The translations under genes were made by a program, and so were the position numbers. The notes under the pieces were generated by a model that made no database searches, had not been told where the DNA came from, and worked only from the letters and a program-made list of their open reading frames with translations. From Nostoc sp. T09 (GTDB lineage: Bacteria > Cyanobacteriota > Cyanobacteriia > Cyanobacteriales > Nostocaceae), in contig NZ_MTAV01000016.1 of the NCBI RefSeq assembly GCF_002154695.1, positions 3,731-62,675 of the forward strand: a DNA stretch of 58,945 bases. The letters run 5' to 3'. Positions 17,122 to 26,851 of the stretch are shown piece after piece. Every line of letters begins with the position of its first letter. Within the stretch, counting starts at the first letter, position 1.

Positions 17122-18207
17122 TTGCAACCGATTAACCTCTTTGAGTACGAACAGCTAGCAAAAGAGCATCTCTCACAGATGGCGCTTGATTACTATAGCA
17201 GCGGTGCTTGGGATGAAATTACATTACGAGAAAACCGCGCGGCTTTTGAGCGCCTGAAACTGCGGCCGCGAATGTTAGTAGATGTGAGCGATCGCAACTT
17301 GACTACATCTATATTAGGACAACCTCTAGACCTACCCTTACTAATTGCACCAATGGCTTTTCAATGTCTGGCTCATCCAGACGGAGAAGTAGCCACCGCA
17401 ACAGCTGCGGCTTCAGCAGGGGTGGGTATGATTTTAAGTACTTTATCTAATAAAACTATTGAAGAAGTCGCTGCTGTTCAGCAAAATTTTCCCAACACCC
17501 TGCAATGGTTCCAGCTTTATATCCACAAAGATAGAGGTTTAACTCGCGCTTTAGTCGAAAGAGCCGATAACGCAGGTTACAAAGCACTTTGCTTGACGGT
17601 GGATGCACCTTTTTTAGGACAAAGAGAACGGGATAAACGTAACGAATTTTCCTTACCACCAGGTTTACACGCAGCCAATCTTGCAACTATCTCAGGACTA
17701 GATATTTCTCATGCACAAGGCGAGTCTGGGTTATTTACCTATTTTGCCCAGCAGCTAAACCCAGCGTTAACTTGGAAAGATTTGGCATGGTTGCAATCTA
17801 TTTGTCCTCTACCTTTAGTAATAAAAGGGATCTTGCGCGGGGATGATGCTGTACGTGCTGTAGAGTGCGGAGTTCAAGCAATTGTTGTTTCCAATCATGG
17901 TGGCAGACAACTAGACGGTGCGATCGCATCTTTAGAGGCTTTAACAGAGATTGTTGCAGCTGTGGATGGCAAAGCTGAAGTACTGTTAGATGGAGGTATC
18001 CGCCGAGGTACAGATATTCTAAAAGCTCTAGCATTAGGAGCAAAAGCTGTGCTCATTGGGCGTCCTATTTTATGGGGGCTGGCGGTAGCTGGAAAAGCAG
18101 GTGTATCTCATATACTCTCGCTACTACAAACTGAGTTAAGCCTAGCTATGGCACTTAGCGGTTGTGCCCAGCTACAAGATATTGATCCTTCGTTAGTCAA
18201 GTATTAA
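17122..18207 (+). CDS. FMN-dependent alpha-hydroxy-acid oxidase (L-lactate oxidase/glycolate oxidase family)
   Basis: 361 residues. It starts at TTG 17122: an in-frame TAA lies eight codons upstream and no ATG or GTG intervenes. FMN-binding TIM barrel with LPLLIAPMAFQCLAHPDGE, WFQLYIHKDRG, LCLTVDAPFLGQRERDKRN, PLVIKGILRGDDA (FMN-contacting lysine), VVSNHGGRQLDGA (catalytic histidine plus arginine) and LLDGGIRRGTDILKALALGA. It oxidises L-2-hydroxy acids with O2, giving H2O2. Family knowledge: the characterised Nostoc homologue is an L-lactate oxidase, in contrast to plant glycolate oxidase; which acid is preferred cannot be settled by eye. No strong ribosome-binding site is visible before the TTG. 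Confidence 0.92.
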   Translation: MQPINLFEYEQLAKEHLSQMALDYYSSGAWDEITLRENRAAFERLKLRPRMLVDVSDRNLTTSILGQPLDLPLLIAPMAFQCLAHPDGEVATATAAASAGVGMILSTLSNKTIEEVAAVQQNFPNTLQWFQLYIHKDRGLTRALVERADNAGYKALCLTVDAPFLGQRERDKRNEFSLPPGLHAANLATISGLDISHAQGESGLFTYFAQQLNPALTWKDLAWLQSICPLPLVIKGILRGDDAVRAVECGVQAIVVSNHGGRQLDGAIASLEALTEIVAAVDGKAEVLLDGGIRRGTDILKALALGAKAVLIGRPILWGLAVAGKAGVSHILSLLQTELSLAMALSGCAQLQDIDPSLVKY

Positions 18208-18377
18208 ATTTCTAGCAGCCCATCAATACAAAGTGTATTTTGTAGCGTGTGTTCCAGCATTCCGAAAAGTATGATTTTAGTAATACATACGTACCAAACT
18301 AGCAAGAATTCTGAAATAATTATCAATACCTTGTCACAAAACTCTTGAATAGAGTATATTAGTAAAGTTGCATCTAA

Positions 18378-18461
18378 GGGCGGGTGGCGAAACTGGTAGA
18401 CGCACCACACTCAAAATGTGGCGACCTTGCGGTCATAGGAGTTCGATTCTCCTCCTGCCCA
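18378..18461 (+). tRNA. tRNA-Leu (anticodon CAA)
   Basis: An 84-base class II tRNA. The acceptor stem GGGCGGG pairs with CCTGCCC (one G-U pair). The anticodon arm is CCACA-CTCAAAA-TGTGG, so the anticodon is CAA. Long variable arm (CGACCTTGCGGTCAT) and T-arm GGAGTTCGATTCTCC. Discriminator A; CCA is not encoded. Confidence 0.96.
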
Positions 18462-18937
18462 TTATAAAAAATATAGTTATCAGAAATTTTCAATTCTTAA
18501 GTTTCTCTAGCAAGCACAATCGCTTGGATAGAGAAGACTTATAAACCAAGGTCATAAACACTAGATGTCATCTTAGTATTTATGACATACTTGCTTAAAT
18601 TTATGGAAACCATTAAGCAGACCAATGCGTCTATTTTTTTAATGCATCTTCCAAAACTGTGAGCGCTAAAGAGTAATTTTATTGAATACGACTAAAATGT
18701 ACCTGTTTATACATTTTTCTAAAAATAAATACTTTATATATAAGTAAAATATGCAAAACTTAAATTAAGTACTTATACGGAGAAAAGTCGAGATCGCATA
18801 CTAACTTATTCATCAAGCTTTACTAACATAGTAGCTATAACTAATTAAGCGATCGCAGTTTAAAAAGCGCTATGATATGCACATAAGATAGGATAACTAG
18901 TTTCTAAATTTGTCAACTTTAACAGAGATGGAAAATT
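18462..18937. other. Long AT-rich intergenic region
   Basis: About 475 bases with no supported gene. TATGAT near 18870 could be a -10 box for the small transcript that follows. Confidence 0.5.
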
Positions 18938-19255
18938 ATGAGATTGAAAAGATGGGAATCTCCTCGTCGAGAGGGACGGAACGATAAAGGTAAAGGTGGT
19001 TCAGCAAGAAAGCGGCAACTTAAAAAACAAAGACAGATGTTGCGACAAAGGCTGAAAGAAGAGAAAAAAGCAGACAATACTAAAAATAATGGCAAAGGAG
19101 AAGATAAATTTATCTTCTCCTTTTTTATGTTGCTCAATCAACAAAAACAAATTTTTCTATCTGAAAACATAAGAAGTTATATAAGTAACAATAAAGTATA
19201 TTTATCTAATCAAAAAATATTAGCAATTTATGATAAAAATTACATTTTCAATTAA
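18938..19255 (+). CDS. Possible small, very basic protein whose frame crosses a terminator
   Basis: The frame encodes up to 105 residues beginning MRLKRWESPRREGRNDKGKG. The first 50 residues are extremely rich in K, R, Q and G (RKRQLKKQRQMLRQRLKEEKK). The frame then runs straight through a textbook terminator at 19094-19126 and stays open to 19255 with an AT-rich, low-information tail. If the terminator works, most transcripts would end without a stop codon and the tail would not be made. So this may be a short basic peptide, a non-coding RNA with an accidental frame, or a gene fragment. I do not recognise the sequence. The spaces on both sides are long and gene-free. Confidence 0.35.
   Translation: MRLKRWESPRREGRNDKGKGGSARKRQLKKQRQMLRQRLKEEKKADNTKNNGKGEDKFIFSFFMLLNQQKQIFLSENIRSYISNNKVYLSNQKILAIYDKNYIFN
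19094..19126 (+). terminator. Strong rho-independent terminator
   Basis: AAAGGAGAAGATAAA (19094-19108) is directly followed by its exact complement TTTATCTTCTCCTTT (19109-19123) and a T-run (19121-19126). It implies a short rightward transcript from roughly 18.88 kb. The only frame it could belong to has no stop before the hairpin. Confidence 0.85.
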
Positions 19256-20095
19256 CTATTCTGATGAAATCACCGTTAAGACAGATGACCCTAGTCTTGC
19301 AGAATAGGGAGAATAAATATTTAGTTGCAAAACCTATAAAATCAGCCTATTCACTTTTGCTTAATCTGTCAGAAGCCTCTCAGCAAGCACCTGCGGGAAC
19401 TCTCAGTCTGCAACAACGTCCTTAGCGAACATAGTAGCTTAATCAGGAATTTTATACAAAAAATTTCTGGAAAGTTTGCAACCACAGATGCTTAGAATTA
19501 CATCTTTGCTTATCTGTAGCTTGATATCAACTCCATCTAATTACTTAGTATCAAAGCTTCTGTAAACCAGGATAAGCGATCATTTGAGAGTCATAGTTAA
19601 ACAACCAGACTTAATATTAGTTGTAAATATCTACTTTAGGGCGAAGTATAGCCATTAACCAGTATTTAAATAGATTTCCGTCTTTGTATCTATCAAAGCT
19701 AGTAATTTCCTATATTTACATATCAGACGATAGTAGCTTTACTGTTTGTATTTTTACTGATAATAAATAACTATCTAAAAGAAAAAAAATTATTCAGTTA
19801 ATTATATTTACATAAATTGTAATGATTGTATGAAGAAAAGACAAACTAATTATAAAGTAACCATGAAGTTTGTACACAGTTTTGGGAAAAGCCGCAATTC
19901 AACTTGTAAACTAATATACGGTGGTCAGATGTTTGAAAAATACCAGGGTAACCAGAAATTTACTGATAAAGCTATTGCATCTCCATGTGAGTCAGACCAT
20001 GCCAAAAGCTTAGAAAAAAGTCAGCAATAGTACCACCTAATTGTTCCACAGTTGGAAATGGACTAGTTGATGTTGATGATTTTTGTCTTTGACAC
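19256..20095. other. Long intergenic region before the polysaccharide locus
   Basis: About 840 AT-rich bases. A 66-codon frame at 19830-20030 has no ribosome-binding site and no recognisable content, so I do not call it. The locus promoter should lie here. Confidence 0.5.
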
Positions 20096-20106
20096 AGGAG
20101 GAATTT

Positions 20107-20904
20107 ATGGGAGAAATAACATTTCTGCCCAAACAAAAAGTTCTGGATTTTCCCATTACTGCCTTACGGTTTGAAGATCAGATCCAAACAATCATGAAAT
20201 GGGCGATCGCCCGCGAGAGTAGAACAGTATGCGTAGCTAACGTACACATGCTGATGGAGGCCCACTGGAATCCAGAGTTTGCTAGTGTATTACGAAATGC
20301 GGATGTCGTCACTCCTGATGGTATGCCTCTAGTTTGGATGATGCGGCGCATGGGTGCGCATTCCCAAGATCGCGTAGCCGGGATGGATATTCTACAAGGA
20401 TTGTGCCAGCTATCTCAAATACAAAATGTTAGTGTTTTCTTTCTAGGTTCGCAAACAGAAATCCTTTCTAGAATGCGAAAAAGACTAGAGCAAGAATTTC
20501 CTCAGTTGAAAATCGCAGCGATGGAACCCTTACCCTTTCGTCCATTGACTGAGAATGAAGATACCGAACTAATTAATAAGATCAATTCAAGTGGTGCGGG
20601 TCTAGTATTTGTATCCCTTGGATGTCCAAAACAGGAAAATTGGATGGCTCAGCATAAAGGTAAAATTCAGGCAGTCATGCTTGGGATGGGAGGAGTTTTC
20701 CCAGTTTACGCAGGAATTCATAAGCGAGCACCCCGCATAGTTAGAGAATTAGGATTTGAATGGTTTTATCGCTGGATTCAAGAACCACGCCGTCTTTGGA
20801 GTCGTTATATTAAAACGATTCCACCTTTTATATGGTTGGCGACCAAACAACTAATATCATCAGGTCGTGTTGCAGAAGCCTTTGTTGACGGGACTGGCGA
20901 TTAA
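20107..20904 (+). CDS. WecG/TagA/CpsF-family (GT26) glycosyltransferase
   Basis: 265 residues from ATG 20107, which has AGGAGG five bases upstream; the frame opens earlier at a TTG (20083). Family motifs: VCVANVHMLMEAHWNP, ADVVTPDGMPLVWMMRRMG (with the catalytic Thr/Asp region), VFFLGSQTE, LVFVSLGCPKQENWM, MGMGGVFPVYAG and KRAPRIVRELGFEWFYRW. Such enzymes add N-acetylmannosamine(uronic acid) or a similar sugar to a lipid-linked GlcNAc, at the cytoplasmic membrane. That suggests an early, chain-initiating step for the following locus. First gene of the locus; 255 bases separate it from the transporter genes. Sugar specificity is inference. Confidence 0.9.
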   Translation: MGEITFLPKQKVLDFPITALRFEDQIQTIMKWAIARESRTVCVANVHMLMEAHWNPEFASVLRNADVVTPDGMPLVWMMRRMGAHSQDRVAGMDILQGLCQLSQIQNVSVFFLGSQTEILSRMRKRLEQEFPQLKIAAMEPLPFRPLTENEDTELINKINSSGAGLVFVSLGCPKQENWMAQHKGKIQAVMLGMGGVFPVYAGIHKRAPRIVRELGFEWFYRWIQEPRRLWSRYIKTIPPFIWLATKQLISSGRVAEAFVDGTGD

Positions 20905-21159
20905 AAAATCATGTTTGCGCACCTATCCAAAGAAGTATTTTTTTTGGAAAAGCACAGATCGTAAAGTTTCAAGCGATCGCATATGGCCTTATATATAGTT
21001 ATCCAACATACAGCTAAGTAAATGAATAAGTAATCGATACTCATCCTTAAGGCAGATTGGGCTGAAAAGTAGTATTGGCAAGACTTTTGGAAATGCAGAG
21101 AGCTATTTTACTTTCTGGCAGGAGATAGATAGAATTTGCCCCATAAATTATGAATCTGT

Positions 21160-22014
21160 ATGATGCTGAAAAAAACCAGAGTTGTGTATCGACCTGAAAG
21201 TCGAATAAGACATCCGCTACAATTATTTCGAGAAATGGGGCGGGATTTACTAGCATCGCGAGAATTAGCTTGGCGGTTGTTAGTCCGAGATATTAGCGCT
21301 CAATACCGTCAATCGTTGCTAGGAATTTTCTGGGCATTTATCCCTCCAGTAATTACAGCCGCTGGTTTTACTCTTGCTAAAAGTAGTGGTATTGTCAACA
21401 TTGGTAATACAGAATTACCCTATGCAGCCTATGTTATGTTCAGTATGTCACTGTGGCAGACCTTTGTTGAAGCGCTAAATGGCCCAGTACAAGCAGTAAC
21501 AGCAGCTAAAGCAATGTTGGCAAGAATTAACTTCCCCCGCGAAGCATTGATTGTTGCCAAATTAGGAGAAGTATTTTTTAACTTTGGCATCAAGCTCATC
21601 TTAATTTTGGGCTTATTTATCTGGTATAAAATTCCAGTAACTTGGAGCATAATTCTAGCGCCAGTAGCATTAATTCATTTAATATTGCTAGGAACATTTA
21701 TCGGATTGCTCTTAGCCCCAATGGGAGCTTTATATCAAGATTTTTCCAAAGGTTTAACCTTAATATCGGGATTTTGGCTATTTATTACGCCAGTGGTTTA
21801 TCCAGTTCCCAGTAATGGCGTATTTGGCAGTATTGTGAAGCTAAATCCTGTTACTCCATTGTTAGTAACGACACGAGAATTAGCAACAACAGGCGTTATA
21901 TCAGACCCGCAGGGATTTTGGATAGCAAGCTTAATTGCAATATTAGGATTGCTACTGGCTTGGGTTATTTATCGTCTTGCAATGCCCTTTGTAATTGAGA
22001 GGATTAGTTCATAA
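21160..22014 (+). CDS. wzm: ABC-2 type polysaccharide/polyol-phosphate export permease (Wzm-like)
   Basis: 284 residues with about six membrane segments, e.g. LLGIFWAFIPPVITAAGFTL, LILILGLFIWYKI, LIHLILLGTFIGLLLAPM and IASLIAILGLLLAWVIYRL. The pre-helix WRLLVRDISAQYRQSLLG is typical of O-antigen and teichoic-acid exporters, as is the FSKGLTLISGFWLFITPVVYP segment. It forms the inner-membrane channel for the finished glycan-lipid. A second ATG follows directly at 21163. The stop overlaps the start of the ATPase gene by one base (TAATG), which shows translational coupling. Confidence 0.92.
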   Translation: MMLKKTRVVYRPESRIRHPLQLFREMGRDLLASRELAWRLLVRDISAQYRQSLLGIFWAFIPPVITAAGFTLAKSSGIVNIGNTELPYAAYVMFSMSLWQTFVEALNGPVQAVTAAKAMLARINFPREALIVAKLGEVFFNFGIKLILILGLFIWYKIPVTWSIILAPVALIHLILLGTFIGLLLAPMGALYQDFSKGLTLISGFWLFITPVVYPVPSNGVFGSIVKLNPVTPLLVTTRELATTGVISDPQGFWIASLIAILGLLLAWVIYRLAMPFVIERISS

Positions 22015-23306
22015 TGACGATTAGCATCAATGAGCAAGAAATGGCACTAAAGCCACAGGATAGCGATAGTGAGATTGTACTTTCAGTTAATGGAGTTTCC
22101 AAAAAATTTTGTCGGGATTTGAAGCGGTCTTTGATGTATGGTGTTCAAGATATTACCTCTGAGTTATTAGGGCTACGAGAGAAGAGTGATAAGTTGCGTA
22201 CCAAGGAATTTTGGGCACTAGATAATGTCAGTTTTGAATTACGGCGAGGAGAAGCACTAGGCTTAGTTGGAAAAAACGGTAGTGGTAAATCAACTCTGCT
22301 AAGGATTATTGCAGGTTTGATTAAACCAGATACTGGTTTTGTAGAAGTGAATGGTAGAGTAGCACCATTAATTGCATTAGGAGCAGGATTTAATCCAATC
22401 TTGACAGGACGGGAGAATATTTATGCCAATATGTCAATTTTAGGATTATCTACGAAAGAAATTGATGAACGCTTTGATGAAGTTGTAGATTTTGCAGAAA
22501 TTGGTGATGCGATTGATGCACCAGTCCAAAGTTACAGTTCTGGGATGGCAGCAAGGTTAGGGTTTGCTTGCGCGATTCACGTAAACCCAGAAATTTTATT
22601 AATTGATGAAGTATTAGCAGTAGGTGATATAAAATTTAGAGTTAAATGTTACCGCTACTTGGCTAAATTACGTGAGCAAGGCACAACTTTCATCCTAGTT
22701 TCACACGATCCAAATGCTATCCTAGGTGTCTGTAAATCATCAATTTATTTGTCACAAGGTAATGTAATTGCAGTAGGAGATACAAGCTCAATTATGAATA
22801 GATATGAAGAAGATCTATTCATGAAGAACAGAGGAAACCTTGCAAATCAGTTAGTTTTACCCAAAAAATCGGTTGAAGAAGGAACAGATTTAAATATTAC
22901 TTATTTATGCTTTAAAGATAATGAAGGCAAGATAGCTAAATCTCTTGTTAGTGGACAAAGGGTTACTTTTTGTATAGGCTGTCAAGTTCATAAAAGTATT
23001 GACAATGTAACCTTGAATTTATTAGTAAGAGAAGAATCTGGTGGAGATGAAACAATTTTACGTTTGAGTAGCTTTAATGACAATAAATATTTCAACATAC
23101 AGCCAGGAGAGCATGAACTACAAGTACAAATGCAATATCTTTGCTTAAAGCCTGGTTTATACAGCATGAAACTCGGCATAAGCAAGTCTTCTCTTTATAT
23201 TTTAGATGCAATTGAATCTTTTGAATTTAGTATTGAAAAATCTGAAAATATGAGTCAATGCTTATTTTATCAGCCAAGACTTTGGACATTAATAGAAAAT
23301 ATATAA
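22014..23306 (+). CDS. wzt: Polysaccharide ABC exporter ATPase with Wzt C-terminal glycan-binding domain
   Basis: 430 residues. ATPase domain (about 20-260): Walker A GLVGKNGSGKST (residues 83-94), ALGAGFNPILTGRENIY, signature YSSGMAARLGFA (174-185), and Walker B EILLIDEVLAVGD (193-205). Residues of about 285-430 form a beta-rich domain (ITYLCFKDNEGK, RVTFCIGCQV, PGLYSMKLGI) as in Wzt_C. In studied O-antigen systems this domain reads the cap at the non-reducing end of the chain before export. Coupled to the permease gene. The domain suggests a finished, terminally modified chain is the substrate; what the modification is cannot be read. Confidence 0.93.
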   Translation: MTISINEQEMALKPQDSDSEIVLSVNGVSKKFCRDLKRSLMYGVQDITSELLGLREKSDKLRTKEFWALDNVSFELRRGEALGLVGKNGSGKSTLLRIIAGLIKPDTGFVEVNGRVAPLIALGAGFNPILTGRENIYANMSILGLSTKEIDERFDEVVDFAEIGDAIDAPVQSYSSGMAARLGFACAIHVNPEILLIDEVLAVGDIKFRVKCYRYLAKLREQGTTFILVSHDPNAILGVCKSSIYLSQGNVIAVGDTSSIMNRYEEDLFMKNRGNLANQLVLPKKSVEEGTDLNITYLCFKDNEGKIAKSLVSGQRVTFCIGCQVHKSIDNVTLNLLVREESGGDETILRLSSFNDNKYFNIQPGEHELQVQMQYLCLKPGLYSMKLGISKSSLYILDAIESFEFSIEKSENMSQCLFYQPRLWTLIENI

Positions 23307-23341
23307 CATTCCTATACTATTTCCACTAAGGTCTCTGGATT

Positions 23342-24223
23342 ATGCATCATTTGTGTGTAGTTATCTCATACTGGGTTGGGTCATCCCCTAAGTTTTTATA
23401 TAAGTTAATTGATCAAATTGTAAATATCAAAGATGAATTGTCCTTTCCAATTGTTCTGGTGTGTAATGGAGGTACTGATATTTTTTTTAGTCTTCCTAGA
23501 AAATTCAAAAAATATAACATAGAAATAGTAAATCGTCCTAATAGTGGATTTAATATAGCTGCGTGGGAAGAGGGTTGGCGTTCAATTGAGGCTAAAAACT
23601 ATCTTTTTATTCAGGACGATTGTTTCATTTTGGATGACAATTGGTATTCAGGCTTTATAGATAGATTCCATTCAGATCCTACTCTCGGCTTGCTTGGAGA
23701 ACGTACAAATCCAAATTGGGATAAGGCATGGTCAGAACTTAAACAATCTTACTTTAATCAAGTGGTGCACTATTATGATGTTGCATCAGGATTTGATTTA
23801 TTTCCTAATGTTGACAATTATCTTGATTATTTAAAAACTCACAATATTCCGTGTGGGGAAAAAGCAGATCACTTGCAGAGTCTGGTGCTTTTTACTACGC
23901 GCGACGTACTTCTTGAAATAGATGGTTTTCCACTTCCAGATAATGATACTAAGGGTAGAGCCGTTGCCGCCGAGATTGCGATATCTAAAAAAATTCAATC
24001 TAGAGGGTATCGAATTGATATAGTAGGTAAACATCCATTTACCTACATAGGCCATCGGGAATGGACTGATTCAAAATTTTATCAAGCTAGTATTATAAAG
24101 TTGCTTCAAAATAAAATTAGAAAAGTAATTTTGTTCAAAAAACAACAAGAAAGAGAAATTAAATATATTTTGCTTAGTGAGGCTGAGGCTATGCAAATTG
24201 CTAAATCAAGCCCAGAGAAATAG
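23342..24223 (+). CDS. GT2-like (GT-A fold) glycosyltransferase-related protein
   Basis: 293 residues. The opening VVISYWVGSSPKFLYKLIDQI, IVLVCNGG and VNRPNSGFNIAAWEEGW, then FIQDDCFI, are a GT-A pattern in which the DD-x pair (near residue 93) would bind the metal and sugar nucleotide. LLGERTNPNW and the later GYRIDIVGKHPFTYIG fit an acceptor-binding half. The hallmark VSVIIPxYN of common GT2 enzymes is replaced by LCVVISYW, so this is a divergent family. Low GC, like several neighbours. It is in line with the exporter genes, 35 bases downstream. Donor and acceptor are unknown. Confidence 0.75.
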   Translation: MHHLCVVISYWVGSSPKFLYKLIDQIVNIKDELSFPIVLVCNGGTDIFFSLPRKFKKYNIEIVNRPNSGFNIAAWEEGWRSIEAKNYLFIQDDCFILDDNWYSGFIDRFHSDPTLGLLGERTNPNWDKAWSELKQSYFNQVVHYYDVASGFDLFPNVDNYLDYLKTHNIPCGEKADHLQSLVLFTTRDVLLEIDGFPLPDNDTKGRAVAAEIAISKKIQSRGYRIDIVGKHPFTYIGHREWTDSKFYQASIIKLLQNKIRKVILFKKQQEREIKYILLSEAEAMQIAKSSPEK

Positions 24224-24415
24224 GAATTATTCCTGGCAAGTAATGAAGAGCATGGAGGTTTCTTGAGCATTGGTTATGACCATTCATTACTATACATGAA
24301 AAAGATATATCCAAATAAAACTTCTGCTCATTAATTACACTTTTGGAGCACAATGCTTGATAGTCCGTAAAGTTCTTCTAGCCATTTTCACTAAGTTCTT
24401 ACTTTTGCATTGACT

Positions 24416-25672
24416 ATGATGTCTTTCCAGTTACCTAAAATTTATTTTTTACCTGCTGGTGATATGAATACGGCCAGCTCCCGTCTTCGTGTCTTTAGCT
24501 TAACCTCAACCTTAAAAAATCTTGGAATTCAAGTTAATATACACAGTGCCGAGCATGAAAATATTTTAGATTTTAAAACACGATTTGATGAGCTTGGCAC
24601 TAGGGATGTCTTGGTCGTTCAAAAACGGGTAACACCGGAAATTCTTTCCTACGTTGACCGTGCTATATCAAATGGTGCTTTCATTATTTATGATATAGAT
24701 GATTTTGGCTCAGCTCTTTGGTGGTGGACATCACCGCGTTTGTGCTATGAGATGCTCTTACGAGCCAACTTAATTACAACAGATACCATTGGTCGGGCAA
24801 AATGGTTATTGCAAAGCCATAAGCGGCTTAATGTCCAGGTTTGGCATAACTCTGTAGATTATTCACCTACTGAACCATCTAAATTAGAACCAATTACGCG
24901 ATCGCCGTTACGAGTTCTTTGGTTTGGAACATCGTCTAACTTACACATGTTTACAAAATATGTAAAAGCTTTAGGATCTTTACCTGACATTCAAATAGTA
25001 ATTTGCGGTGGCTCTGAAGAATTAGTTAATTCTCTTTGCCCAGAACTAAAGTTTGAAGTTATTCCTTGGAGTCTTACTAACTTTCTTCATATCCTTCAGA
25101 GTTGCGATCTTTCTTGTTTAATGCACGATGGTTCTCTATACGACCGACAGAAGAGTAACCATAAGATGATTACAAGCATCTGCTGGGGAGTTCCTGCCAT
25201 AGTCTCTGATACCCCTGAATACGCTCGGATTGCCAGAGAGGCAGGTGTTGATGACGCCATATTTTCTAATGCTGAAGAGTTGCTAAAAGCCCTTCAAAAA
25301 TATCGCTCCTCCTCCTCCCGAAAAGCTTACCTTGAAAAAGCTCAAAATCTCATTTGGGAGAAGTATTCTCCAGATAAAATAGCCAGGAAATTTGTAGAGA
25401 TTGTTGAAGAAGGCATACAGTCAGGTAATAAATCGATTTATTCCGCTTCGCAAAACCAATCTAACACTCAAATATCGAAAATATCATCCTACCTGTCCTA
25501 TATTCTTTGGCGATTCATGGTAGAGGAACATCGCTTACAATTCCTTCAGGATAGGATAAAGGAGTCCGGCAAAAATCTTCTAACCAAAATTCGGCGGTTT
25601 CTCAGGATTAAGCTTGAGGATATGAACTTAGCAGGAACGCTAAAATCTCGCTTAAAGACTCCACCTTCATAA
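24416..25672 (+). CDS. GT4-like glycosyltransferase
   Basis: 418 residues from ATG 24416 (24419 is possible; the frame opens at a TTG, 24410). The N-terminal half has FLPAGDMNTASSRLRVFSL and DVLVVQKRVTPEI, with YDIDDFGSALWWW. The C-terminal GT-B domain has LRVLWFGTSSNLHMF, IVICGGSEELV, SNHKMITSICWGVPAIVSD and TPEYARIA, where the usual E-x7-E acceptor-site motif is degenerate (NHKMITS). The last 70 residues are a basic extension. It probably transfers a hexose in the cytoplasm; specificity is unknown. 190 bases separate it from the previous gene. Confidence 0.8.
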   Translation: MMSFQLPKIYFLPAGDMNTASSRLRVFSLTSTLKNLGIQVNIHSAEHENILDFKTRFDELGTRDVLVVQKRVTPEILSYVDRAISNGAFIIYDIDDFGSALWWWTSPRLCYEMLLRANLITTDTIGRAKWLLQSHKRLNVQVWHNSVDYSPTEPSKLEPITRSPLRVLWFGTSSNLHMFTKYVKALGSLPDIQIVICGGSEELVNSLCPELKFEVIPWSLTNFLHILQSCDLSCLMHDGSLYDRQKSNHKMITSICWGVPAIVSDTPEYARIAREAGVDDAIFSNAEELLKALQKYRSSSSRKAYLEKAQNLIWEKYSPDKIARKFVEIVEEGIQSGNKSIYSASQNQSNTQISKISSYLSYILWRFMVEEHRLQFLQDRIKESGKNLLTKIRRFLRIKLEDMNLAGTLKSRLKTPPS

Positions 25673-25737
25673 AATATGCTTATTGGATTTGCTACGAAAG
25701 AAACAGCCGGCTTTAATTATATTGAAAAGCAATAATC

Positions 25738-26820
25738 ATGCAAACATTTTTAGTAACAGGTGGCGCAGGCTTTATCGGCTCTAACTTCATATTGAAGGTG
25801 AGAAAAGAACAGTGGGCTAATATTATCAATCTAGATAAGTTAACTTATGCCAGCAATCCGCTAACGCTAACAGAATTACAAAATGATTCTGGATATCATT
25901 TTGTTCGTGGCGATATCGGCGATATTGAACTAATACATAATCTTCTAGAACAGCACCAACCAGACGCAATTATTAACTTTGCTGCTGAGAGCCACGTTGA
26001 TCGCTCCATTCTCAGCCCTCAAGATTTTATTCAAACTAACGTATTAGGAACATTCCAACTTCTCGAAGCTAGCAGAGCCTACTACGAAAAATTATCTCCT
26101 CAAAAGCAACAACAATTTCGTTTTCTACACATATCTACAGATGAAGTTTACGGTTCATTAACTCAGACAGATCCAGCATTTCGAGAAGACACACCCTATG
26201 CGCCAAACAGTCCCTATGCGGCCTCTAAAGCAGGCTCTGACCATTTGGTACGTGCCTATTATCACACCTATGGTTTACCAACTTTAACTACCAACTGTTC
26301 AAATAACTACGGCCCAAGACAGTTTCCAGAAAAACTGATTCCTCTGATAATTCTCAATGCTTTGAATGGAAAACCACTACCAATTTATGGAGATGGCCAG
26401 AATATTCGCGATTGGCTGTATGTGGAAGATCACTGTGAAGCTATCTATCTAGTTCTACAACAAAGCTCTATTGGAGAAACTTACAACATAGGAGGTAACA
26501 ACGAGCTAACAAACCTCGCAGTTGTTGAAAAAATTTGTGCCCTCCTTGATGAGTTAGCACCTAAACCAAACTTCCACTACTCTTCTCTTATCAGCTTTGT
26601 CAAAGACCGCCCTGGTCATGACCGACGCTATGCAATTGACAGTAGCAAAATTAAGAAAGATTTGGGTTGGGAACCAAAAGAGAGTTTTGATAGTGGTTTA
26701 TTAAAGACAATTCAGTGGTATCTGAGCAATTCCATCTGGGTTGAGCAAGTTCAATCAGGTGCTTACCAAACCTGGATTCAGCAAAACTATGGTGACCGAA
26801 AACCAGCGCTATCACACTAA
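25738..26820 (+). CDS. rfbB: dTDP-glucose 4,6-dehydratase
   Basis: 360 residues. Extended short-chain dehydrogenase: NAD-binding [10 protein letters not shown] (residues 8-17), [11 protein letters not shown], the catalytic STDEVYGS (Thr-Asp-Glu triad of this enzyme), and [12 protein letters not shown] (catalytic tyrosine and lysine). C-terminal substrate region [15 protein letters not shown] and [12 protein letters not shown]. It converts dTDP-glucose to dTDP-4-keto-6-deoxyglucose. First of three coupled rfb genes (B-A-C order); rfbA begins 31 bases downstream. Intact and of usual length. Confidence 0.96.
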   Translation: MQTFLVTGGAGFIGSNFILKVRKEQWANIINLDKLTYASNPLTLTELQNDSGYHFVRGDIGDIELIHNLLEQHQPDAIINFAAESHVDRSILSPQDFIQTNVLGTFQLLEASRAYYEKLSPQKQQQFRFLHISTDEVYGSLTQTDPAFREDTPYAPNSPYAASKAGSDHLVRAYYHTYGLPTLTTNCSNNYGPRQFPEKLIPLIILNALNGKPLPIYGDGQNIRDWLYVEDHCEAIYLVLQQSSIGETYNIGGNNELTNLAVVEKICALLDELAPKPNFHYSSLISFVKDRPGHDRRYAIDSSKIKKDLGWEPKESFDSGLLKTIQWYLSNSIWVEQVQSGAYQTWIQQNYGDRKPALSH

Positions 26821-26851
26821 GCAAAAGCCCAAATCATTCGAGGAGTTAACA

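Noticed and set aside
19830-20030. 66-codon frame upstream of the WecG-like gene
   Set aside because: No ribosome-binding site, AT-rich, no family resemblance; chance is the simpler explanation.
20083-20106. Upstream TTG start for the WecG-like gene
   Set aside because: AGGAGG lies immediately before ATG 20107, and the TTG would place the start upstream of that ribosome-binding site.
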